From: Sordaria brevicollis
Lineage: Eukaryota; Ascomycota; Sordariomycetes; Sordariales; Sordariaceae
Assembly (NCBI GenBank): GCA_033439795.1
Contig: JAUTDP010000017.1
Location: 248,001-312,000, forward strand
Length of the DNA stretch: 64,000 bases
Direction of reading: 5' to 3'
Shown one piece after another: positions 23,481 to 36,462 of the stretch. The notes beneath the pieces were generated by a model that saw only the letters and a program-made list of their open reading frames with translations, was not told the DNA's origin and ran no database searches. Position 1 is the stretch's first letter. The number at the start of each line of letters is the position of its first letter. The translations under genes and the position numbers were made by a program.

Positions 23481-26400
23481 AGCATAAATAATCTATAATG
23501 ATGTGTGTGTTCCTTGCTTCCAGCTTCGCCCACGTCGGTATTTGTTTATAGAGCGGATAAAATGCTCAAAACGCACATGGGATTTATTTGCTTGTTGACA
23601 TATGTTGGTATTGGATTGTATGGAGTAACCTGTTCGCACTAGACTTTCCCTTTTATGGCTTTATGATCTAGATTCTCTTCTCATCTTATTCTAGCGGACG
23701 AGACGTGGTGCTGTGCATGCTCTGGAAGACTCCTTTTATGATTCAACTCGCTGGGATGGCCATATGCCTACGAACTCGGTTGGCGTAGTGAAGGTCCATT
23801 TGATTACATTGTATGTAAACCAACATACCCCCCTCTCAATGAGCAAGTACGCTGACCTTTAATCTCGGGTCTTTAAGAAGGGCACCAGAATTCGTGGAGG
23901 GAAATGTCTCGTCAAGACCCAAGTGACAATGAAGAATGAAAGTCAGATGCACTGCTACCGATGGTAACGTGTATGGCGTTGTGGTCTCCTCGGAGTCATC
24001 GCAGGATAACTCCTAATCATATAGGCCCGTCTCCCCATAAGGGTCACTGATTCCTGTCATTCTAACAAGTGCTTCCCTTCCCTCAGGACACTCGACGACT
24101 TTGTACCACTCGCAAAATGCCTGTGATTCTCGATCGACATCGATGTGAGAGTTGCTGGACTATTTTCATCCAAGAATTGACTCCATACTTCTCACCTTGC
24201 CTCGAGAAGTTCGAAAGACACCTCGTGCTTACCTACCGGGCCTGGAGCACTGCGCTCCAGTCTATAACGTGATCCCGCCTCCCTTGGTTCATCATCTTAA
24301 CAAAGAAACACCAAGGCAAATCTCCCAGATTGCATGCATGGATGGGGAACATAATCTAGTTCAAGTCTAGACCTCATCTCAGCTTACACGACACTCCTTC
24401 ATCGATCTTGTGTCTCATGCAAAGCAGCAACGAGGAAAAAAGATACGATATGTAACCTTTCCCACGAGAAAGTCTTACTTTTGAGGAACACTACAGAGGT
24501 GGGTTCGGGCACTCTCACCATACTAACTCGACAAGGTTCTTCTCTCCACAGCGCCGAAATGGTCTTCTCGAGGACACTCACAATTAGAGCTTCCCCTCCA
24601 AGATCTTCACTGCACTATGCGAACCACAATTGGACATCTGGTCCGAGACTGCGCGGGCTCTGTACCAGAAAGGTCGTAGTCGGGTCGGGGCAAGTCAACT
24701 GGGAGGCGTCGTAGGAGTGTCGAAGCGGAGGGCGTCCTACCACCCTTCTCCGGGCTCAATCAAGTCACATCATCAAGGGTCCTGGGTGCTCGACCCGAGA
24801 GAAAGTGGCAAACCGGCAAAGGAATCCAGGGTCTTCATGGCCCCACGAACCCGAAGATCAAGTAGCCTCCTCATGGCTTTTGAAGGCGGTGAGCCACCAC
24901 TGTGGTCAACAATTGCAAGTATCAATTCGTCCTGAATTCACTTATGGGCCAGACCCAATCGTCCAGCCATGACTGAAGGGACGACCTATTTCCCATATAT
25001 TTGCGAGAGATTCACCGGTTTTATGTTTGGTATGCATGCCCACCATGTAGATCGATATTCCTCTTCACACGGTATAGCATGTAATGACATACTACCTGAA
25101 TGAGGACCCTATTTCTACCTTGCATCAATAACACCCCGCATTTTCCATGTATCGTCTCGTCAATATTGCCTCTCATATGTGGGTGCGCGCCGACTCACCG
25201 GCTTCAACTTTTGCTTGGCCACCTTTCCTCGGGTAACGACCCGTAGGCTGGGTGGACCCTTGATGCCTTCGCCGGGTTGCCTTCAGTCATGCTTTTGCTC
25301 GGGTCGAGCTCCCAGGACCCTTGACGCCTCAAAACGAATGTGTTTGCTTTCGAATTCCCGTTATCAGATCAGATGGGGCGAATATGGGCAAGAGATATGC
25401 ATGAGATGGCTCTGTCGATGCGTGTGATAGAGATCATGAGGTGCATAACTTGGGTATGAAAAGGGCGGAAAGAGGGGAGAATGTGAATGAAGACTGCCCT
25501 GGTGAGTAAATGGGGCGATTGTGTCGGAATGACATCGAGGAATTGGATTCTAGGAACAATTGCTTCCATCTTCGTGGTTTCCTCTTCGGCTGGACAAGTG
25601 AGTTGACGGGTTGGGTAGGTGGTCAATAGGTTAGGACCCTGCATGGTTGAAAGACCTGGGAGGTGACTGAGCTTCAAGTTCAAAAGTCCGAAGTCGCAAA
25701 AGGACGGTTTGTTCCTCTCATGCCCGGTTGCTGTCAATTGCTCCTTCCTTCTGTGACTTGGCCAAACAGCATCTATGTGCTTCTGTAGAGGTAGTCGCAA
25801 CTTCCTGGCCTGAACTTTCATATTCGGTCTTTCCCTTCCCCACGCCTTTCCATTCTACCTACCTACCGAGGTTGTTCCTTTCCCGTCTCTCACATTTGAT
25901 ACGACTAGTAAACCCGTCGATGATCTGAATCAGTCTCATCTCTCCGCAACTTTGTGCTCCCTTACAAGTTTGAACGGGAAACGGCACAATCATCCGCCAA
26001 ATCGAAGCTTCAAACTCTCCAGTGTACAACTTGATTGAAACAGCCTTCCCCACATGGGGTAGGGCCGCGCGGCTTGTCTTAGACACTCGTGGATAATTTC
26101 GTGAGATTTTCTCGATTAAGGGATATCTTCCTCCGACTTCAGATATGGCTGTTAGTTAGTTAACAAAGATGATGGGGAATAGTTCCTCCCAGTCCCAGAA
26201 CAGTGAAATAAAAGCACTCAAGGGCCTCATGGAAAGGATAACCATAGAACTGATAACCACAAAGGGAAACCCTGCAATATCTTTGGACACTGTACTATAG
26301 GCGTCATCTACAAAAACAAAAACAACTTGTGACACAACCGGCGAGTCACGACAGAACAGGCAAGTTTGTCGGTGCATAAATGAGCGTGGTACAGGTACCC

Positions 26401-28171
26401 GGGGTATCCCCTCTTATGTGAGCAGCCAAGGACACTCGATGATTCAAACTTTAGACTGGGAACATGGCATCAAACGAAGCAAGTGTTATAAAAATGATGA
26501 CATGACATAGTGCCATACTCTGTTCATTATCAAACCGTTGTTTTCCCCGGATGTGCCGGTTGGTGCTTGAAAGAAATAAGCTTCCGGGACTCTGACTGGG
26601 ACTAGCATGTGTACCAAGAGGTATGTAACACACACTCACCAACGTTCGATATGCCGAGTTTCCGCCGCGGGTTTGGGTTCTTTGTGACTCTGATGACGGC
26701 ACAAAGGGTGCGAGAAGAAAAATACAGCCATTTGTTGTGAGCAAGATGACAGACTTTGGTCTTCTCGTCCATTCAAAATGCTGTTCACCCCAAGAATCTG
26801 TTACAGTAACGCAACTCACGCAAGGCAAGCCCACTACAACTATTCTGGGTACCGCAACAGTAGCCTTATGTGCGTAATGTGGAGGATGTGAAGTGCAATC
26901 TAAAAGGCGAGGTGAGGTGAGGTGAGAAATGGGTAAAGTCGGTAGGTACTTACACTGCTGTATGACTCCTTTTTCCTTTCCTCACTTCTTGTCCTACAAC
27001 GCCGCCGCGAGGGTGTTGCCTTTACGTCGTTCCATATACCTAATCATGTCAAACCGAGGGATGTCCGACTTCGGCAACCCGGTATACTATTCTCTTGTTC
27101 ATCGTTATCTGTGACCACTCATGGATCTCGACGTTCTTTGATAACTTTTTTTCTCTTCAATTGCGAAACGTGAGTTCTTTGTCATTTGACCACTTCAAGT
27201 TACGGGAAGAGGATGCGCGGGAAGAAGCGAGACAGTGTCAGCATCGTCTTTGTTCGAGTTTGAGCGGACGAGCAACCCTGACCACTGCCTGCCTCGCCTT
27301 TGCCTTACCTCACCTCAGCCTGCGGTCCCATGTCAACGGTCATAATGAAGCCATCCATGTACAAGGTGTTGAATTATGACAAAGAAAAATCGTGGTGATA
27401 TCGTGCCAGCTTCTCCCGGCAATCGTACGTTATGTGGGCGGGATACCGGGAAAGGCTTTCCATCATCGGCATATTTGTTTGATATGCATTGCGTGGTTTG
27501 TGTGAATCTGGGAACTTTTCCCTTATCATCCACCTTCCTCCGCAAATACACGAGAAATGCAAAAGAACAAGAAAAAAAAAAGCTCTCTCTATGGAGCCTT
27601 CATCCTGCATTCCTAGAGACCTATCAACCAACACATGTGACCATGCGTATGTGAGGTAGAGAAAAAAAAGGTCTCTGCGTCCAATGTAGGTTATCAGGGA
27701 ACAGCCTTGTCCGGTAGATCTTGATAGCAAGATGAACCAGATGATCGCTAAAACGAGAGTTCTAGATCTCTCATCCATCGGTCTGCCACTCGTGTCTCAA
27801 CATTCTGGAACTGTTGATATTGTTTTACCGTCGTGTTGGATTGATGCGCAAAGATGGAGATAACGTAGGTAAAAAAAAGATCAAAAAAATCCACGCCACA
27901 CAGGACAATGGAAAAACGGCGAGGAGCCTGAGAAATACCAATGACAACAGAAAAAGGAAGACAAGACGAGGTTGAAGCTTGTCCCATGACCCCGGACAGG
28001 GAGCCCCATATTCTCGTCCCGAGCCCCACTGAAATGATCCGTGCGTCTCCAAGATGCATAAAAAAAAGTGCGCTAGCGAAGATGCAGGAAAGGCTGCATC
28101 CACAGCAGTAAAGAAGGGAAAGAACCCACTGCCACGCTCACTTTGCCAAAACATCATCCAGACGCTGGCTG

Positions 28172-28178
<7 letters not shown>

Positions 28179-28205
<27 letters not shown>
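28179..28205. repeat. (AC)n microsatellite
   Basis: 27 bases of uninterrupted AC/CA. Confidence 0.95.
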
Positions 28206-29600
28206 ACCATCCAACCTGTTCTTTACAACCTTTACATTGGATATGGGATGATACTACGCAGCTGTTCGGGGGAGACACTTATCTCTCTCCCACCAGCACC
28301 ACCCTCTTTCACAATATTGTCTGCGGCATACATTTCGCGAGAGGAGCGGTGAGCAAGACTCGAATTGGCGTATCATAAGCCGTTGTGCATTTGAGAGATT
28401 CCAGCCGTGTGTGCATGTGTGTGGGTGTGCGGCTCGGAGGCTGGGGCGCAGGGAGAGAAGACAAATTCAACCACAACAAAGGAAACGGCTGTTCCCAGAT
28501 CCGCCGAAGCTTCTGAGAGAGATCCTCTCGCGGGGTAAAAGAGAAAAAAAAGGTCGATCGAAGCAAGGGAAGGAGGAAATGGGTGGTCGGGCGGCGGGCG
28601 GTGGGTTGTTGAAAAAAAAAGTCCAACCCCCATTCAGTCCAGCCGTCAAGGTGCATCTCACTCGCAAAAAGGTGGGGTGCTTTTCTTGTGCTGCGTGAGT
28701 GCTCTGTTCGGGTCCTGTGTGGTTTGGTACCGTTCGTGGGGATTTCGGTTTAGGACGATGGACGATGGACGATGAAAATCGGAACTCCAAATCGAATCAG
28801 ATGAGGAGCCAAGTCGCCCATCGATCAGTCCATTCTGTCATCAGTGTCCCAATTGTCCATTCGATTCACACAGTTCGCGAGAACAAAACGGAGGAAGGAC
28901 AATGAATGACTCCGGAGGAGACCCATGAAAGAGCCCCATGTGCGTGCTGGGAAATCCTTGGCTTGATGCGCATTCCCCATCATGACTTGAGGAATCAGCC
29001 GCCCTTGGCGCCCTCGCAGACGCCTTTTTTTCTCTCCATGGCTTGAGGAGGGAACATCCAGCTCCCCCCAGCCGTGTCCCAGTCATGGATCGTGACAGAC
29101 ATGCCCTGTCTCATGGGAGGATCTGCCGGAAAATGGCGAATCCTGGGAGTTGCTTATTCCGCTTACAGCCCCACACGAAAAGGTCCGTGCCAGCCTAGCA
29201 AAAGTTACAACTTCAATTTCTAAGTTTCAAAACTCTAAACCTTCGCATTCCATCTACCGTAACCCGATATATAGCGAAGCAGAGCAAAAAGCCGGGTACT
29301 GGGGGCGCTGAATCTCGTGGAAGCGTTTTCGTTTTCACAGCGTTGATATTGCTCGAGATAGTCGCGGTCCAAAAAAAATTGAGGTCGTGGTGTAGTACTT
29401 CAGACTTGGCGATTCTAACTCGAAAAGGGGCGTGGGGCTGTAAGCGGAATAATCGACACCGAATCCTGTGAGTGGGATAGTATGGAAAAAAATAAAAAAA
29501 TAAAAAAAAATAGAGACACAAGGCATCGAGATATGGAACTGGTGCTAATAACGCTAGGGTACATACTTCACTTGCCCTGTACCAACGATTTACAAAGTGC

Positions 29601-29628
29601 ACCACCACCACCACCACCACCACCACCA
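29601..29628. repeat. (ACC)n microsatellite
   Basis: Nine trinucleotide copies without interruption. Confidence 0.95.
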
Positions 29629-32394
29629 AGCAACCAGTGGGTTTCGAAGGGACAAGTGCCGTATGTACGTCATTGTGGTCTTACTCCATGAGGATGAATG
29701 CTTCCCAAGACTCCCAAAGATCCACTTATTTCGACCTGAAGCGGTAGATTGATCTGAAGAGCATGGGCTGCTGCTCTCTGGTTGAGATTGGCAAGGTACA
29801 TATGTGACCAAAAGTGTCAGGAAAAAAGCACATCAGGGCCCTGCTGTTGGGCAACAGGCTCCGTGATGGAATCACCAGCTTCCATTGGAGAAACACCATT
29901 CGCCTTGGCGCTTGAAAGAGGGTTGGTGGACCAGTACGTGCTGGTGCCGTACATGCCGTAGGTACTAAGTGCTGCCGTCGGAGCCGATGTGGTGGTGTCT
30001 AAGTGCGCAACGTACGTCTCTGGGTGAAGTTGTGTGGTTTGTTGCAAAGGAGAAGATCATCGGCACCGGGCAGAAAAGTGGCGCGGGGTTTGTCGGAACC
30101 ATGGAAAATTACTTGACCACATGGGCGTCTCAGCATGTCTAACATGCCAAGGGAGCAGCTGCTGTGTTCCAGTTTTGATGAAAGAGACTTGAGACTTTGT
30201 CCCCAGAATCATGAGTTCTCTCTCTCAAAGACGATTCAGAAAAGTAAGGGTAAATCTGACCCAGTTCTGGAATCCCCGAGGTATCAATCGGTTCGGCATG
30301 ATCCAGCAAACACCAGGGCCGATCTTGCCCATCTGCTGCCGTCTTCTTCACCACGCGGAGCTATGGGTTGAGATGAAGCGGGAATGGTGACCAATGGCAT
30401 TCTGAATTTGGCCACGGTCAACAGAGAGATGTACCCATCTCGCGCGCTTGCCTTTGCCCAAGGCATGCTCATCCGGTCCAACGGGCGAGATAACACTTTG
30501 AACGAAGGGGGCCTTGTTGGTGTAGATCTGGTTGACCCCGAGGCTATAGCGGGCGGGGTGAGAAGGATCTTCCTGTGCGTATGTTTGATACCTACCAGAA
30601 GAGGATTTCCTAGATCCCGTCCATAAAATTAGGATTTCACCTCTATAGAAGCCGCAGAAGCGGGAGGCGGTGAGCGCGCGCAGGGCTCTTCTTGCATGCT
30701 GTAACGGCGAGGCACGTAACAGCGCCGGCACTTTGGCGCCCTTTGTGATGGTTTATGTAGGTGGTGCAGAAGCGATAGGTAAAGGGAAGAATGGGGAGTC
30801 ATAGTAGCATGCGTTTGCCCGCGACGAGGGGGGCGTCCGAACATTCATTGCAACATTTGCGTTTCAAAGGATTTGTGATGACCGACGGTCGAATTGTGTT
30901 TTTTTTTTTGTCGCCGCCCTTGATCGGATGCTGGGATTTACAGCGGGTTTGAAGTCGAAACATGCTGATCACAAGATCTGATTCTCTTCCCCGCACCAAG
31001 TCGGTGCTTTTGGAATGTCGGTTGATGTTTGGCCCATGTGCGGTTCAGTGCTGTAACCAAACACTATTTGAAGCTCGCACGGACCATCCCAGCTTCAGAT
31101 ACCGGTAAGAACATGATAGATGAGCTCTATCATAACCGTCAAATGATAAGATGAACGTAGGGAGTCTAAGCAGAGCCTCAGGATAGCAAGAAGCTACTTC
31201 ACTACATGGATGATCTGTCAAGAATCAAAATTCCTTTTGTTGAAAAAAAAAAAAGTTAACGTCCCACGACCGATGATAAAGCGACCCGGCCTAATTCTCC
31301 AATCTGTCATACCCAAGAGAGCCAAGGGGGAGGGGAGGCGACCTCGGAAATTGTAACGTCAGATTTTCTCATCGTTGCCACCCACTCAAAAGGCCACAAT
31401 TGACGTCCGGAACAAACTGACAGACTGGGTGCCTAACTCTCGCCTGGATAAGCTACCCGAACGGACGGAGGATACCTCTTCATCAAGGCGTACTAGCCGC
31501 TTACCGAGTGGTAACATGGCCCAACCCAAACCTGGGGGTTTTAGAAGACTCCACCATACCTAGATGCCCTGAACTTTTTGAGTTTCAAAACGAACGCTAT
31601 GTATCTGCAATAGGAATCACACAAGCTAGTAGTAACAAGCTTCAGTTGAGGAGCCCTGTCTATCACATAGTACCTAGCACGACAAGCCTTTCGTACCTAG
31701 CGAGATTTGTTCCTGGGCCTGGCAGTGGTTTGAGAGCTAACGGTCCCCTGGCGGCCGTGATGAATGCCGGCTTGCCGTTAGCTTTCACGTTGTTGTGCCT
31801 GATTAAACTTTTGCTCCCGTCCGTGTCTCTTGGTGGCAGTTATGCCCGACGAAAGAAAAAAGACTCTGCTATACCACGCGCGGGGTCCAATGTCGTCGCG
31901 GAGGAAACAATGGAAACTACTGGGTTTCTCGACAGTATCCAGATAACGGTGCTGTGAATGGTCGACTGCTGGGTCCCTGATCTTCCTTGTGGCGTTAAAC
32001 TTTCCCGGTTGCTTTGTTGAAGCTATACAGTACTATATGTAGAAGGCGATAGAAATAGCCGCTACGTCCAATCTACCCGCTTGAACATGTGAGAGGGGTT
32101 CGGGACAAAAGTCCGTTGAAGTTGGCTTCTCATTTGCTACTTGAGCTCGACGTTGGGAGATTGTTTGCAGGTCATCTGCCCTTTTTATTGAAATCTCTGC
32201 TGTTGTATAGTTTTCTGTTTCCCCACGCCTGGCATTTTCTTACGTCTTGCTGTCGCGACATGATGCGTGCCGCGTACTCGCTACCATCATTTCGGAGAGA
32301 GCAGCAGGCATTCCTTGGAGGGAGAAGGGGGGCGGATAACGATGGGTCTGGCTGGTCGTTATCACTGTAATAGATATTTTTCTGTTAAAGCACC

Positions 32395-32402
32395 TGTACA
32401 GG
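32395..32402. repeat. Left copy of candidate 8-bp target site duplication
   Basis: TGTACAGG, repeated in the same orientation at 54,247-54,254. Each copy lies exactly where the sequence changes between balanced and extremely AT-rich composition. Confidence 0.6.
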
Positions 32403-32533
32403 GGTGTCGGTTCGTAAATTCCGTTAATTGCTTAATATCGTTGTATAAGAATTATCGTTAATATATATTGCGCTATTATTAAAAACCGTATACTATATTT
32501 CCAATATAGTTCGCAATAGAATAGTAAATTGAT

Positions 32534-32579
32534 CGCTCAACGGCAAATTGCGTTTTTAACGGCGGGTTCCAACTATAAC
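32534..32579 (+). repeat. Left subterminal inverted repeat
   Basis: Begins CGCTCAACGGCAA and contains TTTTTAACGGCGGGTT; aligns with the reverse complement of 54,124-54,167 at roughly 80% with two or three single-base gaps. Several of the differences are G/A or C/T, as RIP would cause. Confidence 0.6.
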
Positions 32580-33419
32580 TCCGGAGTCCACCCAACTACA
32601 TATTCGCGCTATATAGCCATTAGTAATACAATTCATCATTCTTCAAATAAAAATATATTTTTAATTTGATAATTAAATCGATTTAATATTATTTTAAATT
32701 CAACGTTTCTTTTTTTCAAATTAATTATATTTTTAGAAAAAGGGTTATTCAATATATTTCATACCTCGTTTACCTTTTATTAAAAGGTTTATTATAATTA
32801 GTATTATATATTATAATATTATAAAAAATTATAGTGGGTAATAGGGGAAAAAGCGTTATATTGAATTATCCGGGCTATATACTTAAATACCTCTATCTTA
32901 TTTAATAACTGCACGCCAAAACTCTAATTTATAAGAATTATCTACTATATATAGATAGGTAAATTGTTAATATTTATATTATAATATAAATGTTTAAAGT
33001 ATAAATAATAAAAAGGAAATATTTGCTACTAAAATTAAACTTTTAAATAACGATAGTATAATTCTCAAATATTTAAGAGAAAAATAACGCGAATAAACCT
33101 AATTATAAAAACGTTAACGAAAAGAAAAAACCGGAAATTACTAAATAATAATATTTCCACTTCTTCCTATTATATTTAAAAGTTAGGCTACCCGATGTTT
33201 ATAGTATCGTATAATTTTTAAATTCTATTATCTCCCGGTACTGTATATTTAAAATATAAATACTTTATACCTTTATATTCCTTCTCTCTAATATTTTAAA
33301 AAGGGGGGCGTTATATTACCTAGGCCTATAAGTAAATTAAGTAAGCGAGGAGGTAATAATACTTATTAATTAATAAATTCGGGGAGGGGTAAATTTAGCC
33401 AATTATTCGCGATAAGAAC

Positions 33420-34361
33420 GCGTTTATTTTATTCCTATTTAAATAGACGAAATTTATTAAAATACCGTATTAAAAATTCGAAGTCCAAAGGAGGAATACC
33501 GTAAGGGCTATTCTTTATTATTTAATTATTAATATATTTAATATCGTAGAGCGGGTTTATATTAGGGTTAATAGGATATTAATTTAAAAAATACTTATTA
33601 TATAAAATATTTAAACTATAGTCGTCTATCCCGCTATATTAACGCTCTATAAATTCTATGCGTATTGTATAAGGGCTTTAAATTTCCTCCTCGAATTTAA
33701 TAATATTATATTTCCGATCGGTAAATTAACGGACGATATTACGCTTTCTTTTATATTTATAAAATTTAGGAGGCTCGGGGATCTCTTCGAATTTATTAGG
33801 TATTTAAATAATTTTAAACCCTATAGGTAGAATATTTTTATTGATATCATTATTTTTATTATTTAATATTATTATATTATTTTTAGGGGTAGTATTATCG
33901 TTTAGGATAATAATAGGATTCGATGCAGTTATAGGGCTAATTTAAATACTAGGCGGCGCGGTTATATATTCGGGAAGAGAGTCGGAGGAATTTTAATTAA
34001 TTATAATAAAACTATCCTTTATATAATTACTTAGTATATTAATATAAATATTATTAAGCTTTAGGGTTATATAATCTTTATTACCCTTTATATAAATTTC
34101 TATATATTCGGGCTTTTAAAGGTGGGGTTATTCGAGGGCGATAAGGATTTCGCTAAGTTATTCCTAATTATATTCGTTTTTTTTAATATGGGGTCTCTTC
34201 TAATTATCGTATCCGTTATTACTATATTCTATATTATTTATATTATCGGCGTAATTAATACTATTAGCTACGGTTTTATCTTCTATTATTATTTCGTCGT
34301 TAAATATAATAATTTAATTTATTTTATTTATAATATTCTCTCTTCTTTTTTCTTTTATTAG
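33420..34361 (+). pseudogene. RIP-broken reading frame A, unknown protein
   Basis: About 310 codons stay in one frame with roughly ten stops, all of the TAA/TAG type that RIP makes from CAA, CAG or TGG. The last 79 codons are fully open (34,122-34,361). The text has protein character despite the mutation (VRAILYYL, TLYKFYAYCIRALNF, KLTDDITLSFIFIKF, GLFEGDKDFAKLF). No family recognised. It is likely the remains of a gene of the large insertion; the true ends and introns are unknown. Confidence 0.45.
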
Positions 34362-36462
34362 AATAATAATAATAGAAGAAATTATTAATTTAGACGATTA
34401 TTATTTATGAATTTTCTTCACCTTTAGAGGGTAATTACGTTTACGTTTTATAATGATAATAATATTAAAGGAAAAAGCTATAACGATTATATTGGGGATA
34501 GCGGGAATTTCGATAATTGAAATATTAATTATAATAACGGAATCGGCGGCGGGCTTCGAATTACCCTTAACCTTAAAAATATAATAGGGGTAAAATTTAT
34601 TAATAAAAATAATTATATAGGGTAGGTAGGGAATTTTCTAAAATTATAATTAAATAAAAACGAATTTATTAACGTAAAAAAGAATTTCGGAAAAATTCTT
34701 CTTATTGGTGCTTTTAAATTTTATACCTAACGACGTTATTTCTCCGTTATAATTAATAATCCGTATTTCGGTTATTAAATGGCGTAGGAATTGATTTATA
34801 TCCGGCTATTTATTATAATATATTTCCCAATTCGTTTTCGCTTCGTATACGAATTTATTCTCGTTTATATTTAAAGCCCCTATAATATTAGCCGCAAAAA
34901 TTATAAACGTTAAACCTTTATTTAAATTATTTATTGTAATAATTTCCTTTAATTATATTAAAAATAATTTATAATATTTATTTAAACGGGAATTTTTTCC
35001 GGGGATAATATTAATAACGTTAAAGGTAGTAAATATATTAGCGTCTTTAATTATATTATTTTAATCGGGGTTAGGAATAATAATAAGGGAAGAGGTATCT
35101 ATAATAATAATAAGCTAGGAGGTTAATTCCGTAAACCTTACAATTAAAACCGTCTTAATATTATTCTTATTCTTATTACCAGGAAGCCTACCTTTACGTA
35201 TTTTCGGCTTTATTTCGGCAATATTAGGATCGGTAAAGTTGGTAGCAATTAGAGGAGAAATTTAAGTATTTATAACTTAAATAAAATAAATAGAATTATT
35301 AATTATATCGATAGAGCTACTAGCCTTAATAATAGTGATAAATTTAATCGTAGGCTTAAATTTGTTTTTACTCCCGATTAATCTTCCTCTATATACTTTA
35401 ACGTTAGCGCGCGTAGTTAAGGGGGCCGAATTTAATATATTATCGTTATTATTATTAATTAATAATTTTATTATAATATAAAAGTAAGATTATAGTAATT
35501 TATATACTACTCGGTTTTTAATTATTAATAGTATAGGCGGGAGCTATAATCGCGAATAAATAATAGAAGAAGTAAATAAATAAGGGATATAAATAAATAT
35601 TATAATAATAGGATTATTATTTTATTAAATAAATATATATAAAATATTCTATTAATTACTTTACGTAGAAATATTAATTTATATAATATTGGGAAAATAA
35701 ATTGTAAATAGAAGGTCGCGAAGTAGGGTTGCGGGAACGGGAGGATTATTCCCGTCCTCTTATATATAAACCAACGGTTATAGTAGCGGGGTACCTCATA
35801 AATTCCCGTCCTAATTTAGGGATTTTAATACGAATTTTTTATAACGGAAATAGAAATTGGAAATTTAATTCTAATATTATTCAATCCTATATTAATTATA
35901 TAAGTATTATAAATGAGAGGTATATATTATTCGAATTTAATCGGTCAATTTTATACTTTATATAATTAAAATTTGGTTCGTTAAAGTTAAAGGAGATTAA
36001 ATTACAATTTTAGTATAGCGATTATTATATACGCGAAATTTTAATCTTTATATTTATATTCTACTTTATAATATATTTAAACGTAAGCGGAAGGGTAAGA
36101 ATTATAAACGTATATATAATAATAATATATATTATAAATAAAAATAATATATTTAATTACTTTTATATAAATTTATAAAGTATTTAATTATTTATTATAC
36201 TTCGTTAGCGTCGTTAATATATTATAAAAGAAATTTAAAAATAATAAAAGAAAACTTAGTAATACCGTCGTATCCGTTTTATTTTCCAATCAAGTATTAG
36301 ATATATATTTTACCTACGTACTATAATAATAGAATTCCGTCCTATAATTTAAAAATATACTATAAAAGAAAAATATATAGAATTAAATCGAGCGTTATAT
36401 AATTTTAAAATAAAATAAACCCGTTTTTAATTATTATTTATAAAATTACTTTTATTTAAAAT
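34362..36462. other. RIP-mutated stretch without a clear frame
   Basis: AT-rich sequence between frames A and B. Only a 78-codon open frame at 35,729-35,965 (plus) stands out, and it has no recognisable family. Confidence 0.4.

Larger units (their letters stand above)
23481..32402. other. 8.9 kb region without recognisable genes
   Basis: Balanced base composition, but no frame has domain-like or spliced-gene character on either strand. Many short frames (up to 150 codons) contain simple-sequence tracts or random composition. It includes an (AC)n and an (ACC)n tract. The region ends abruptly at the AT-rich insertion. Non-coding transcripts, or highly diverged orphan genes with several introns, could be hidden here. 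Confidence 0.5.

Noticed and set aside
31508..31957. 149-codon plus-strand frame next to the AT-rich block
   Set aside because: No domain, start or splice context; the hydrophobic stretch alone is not enough.
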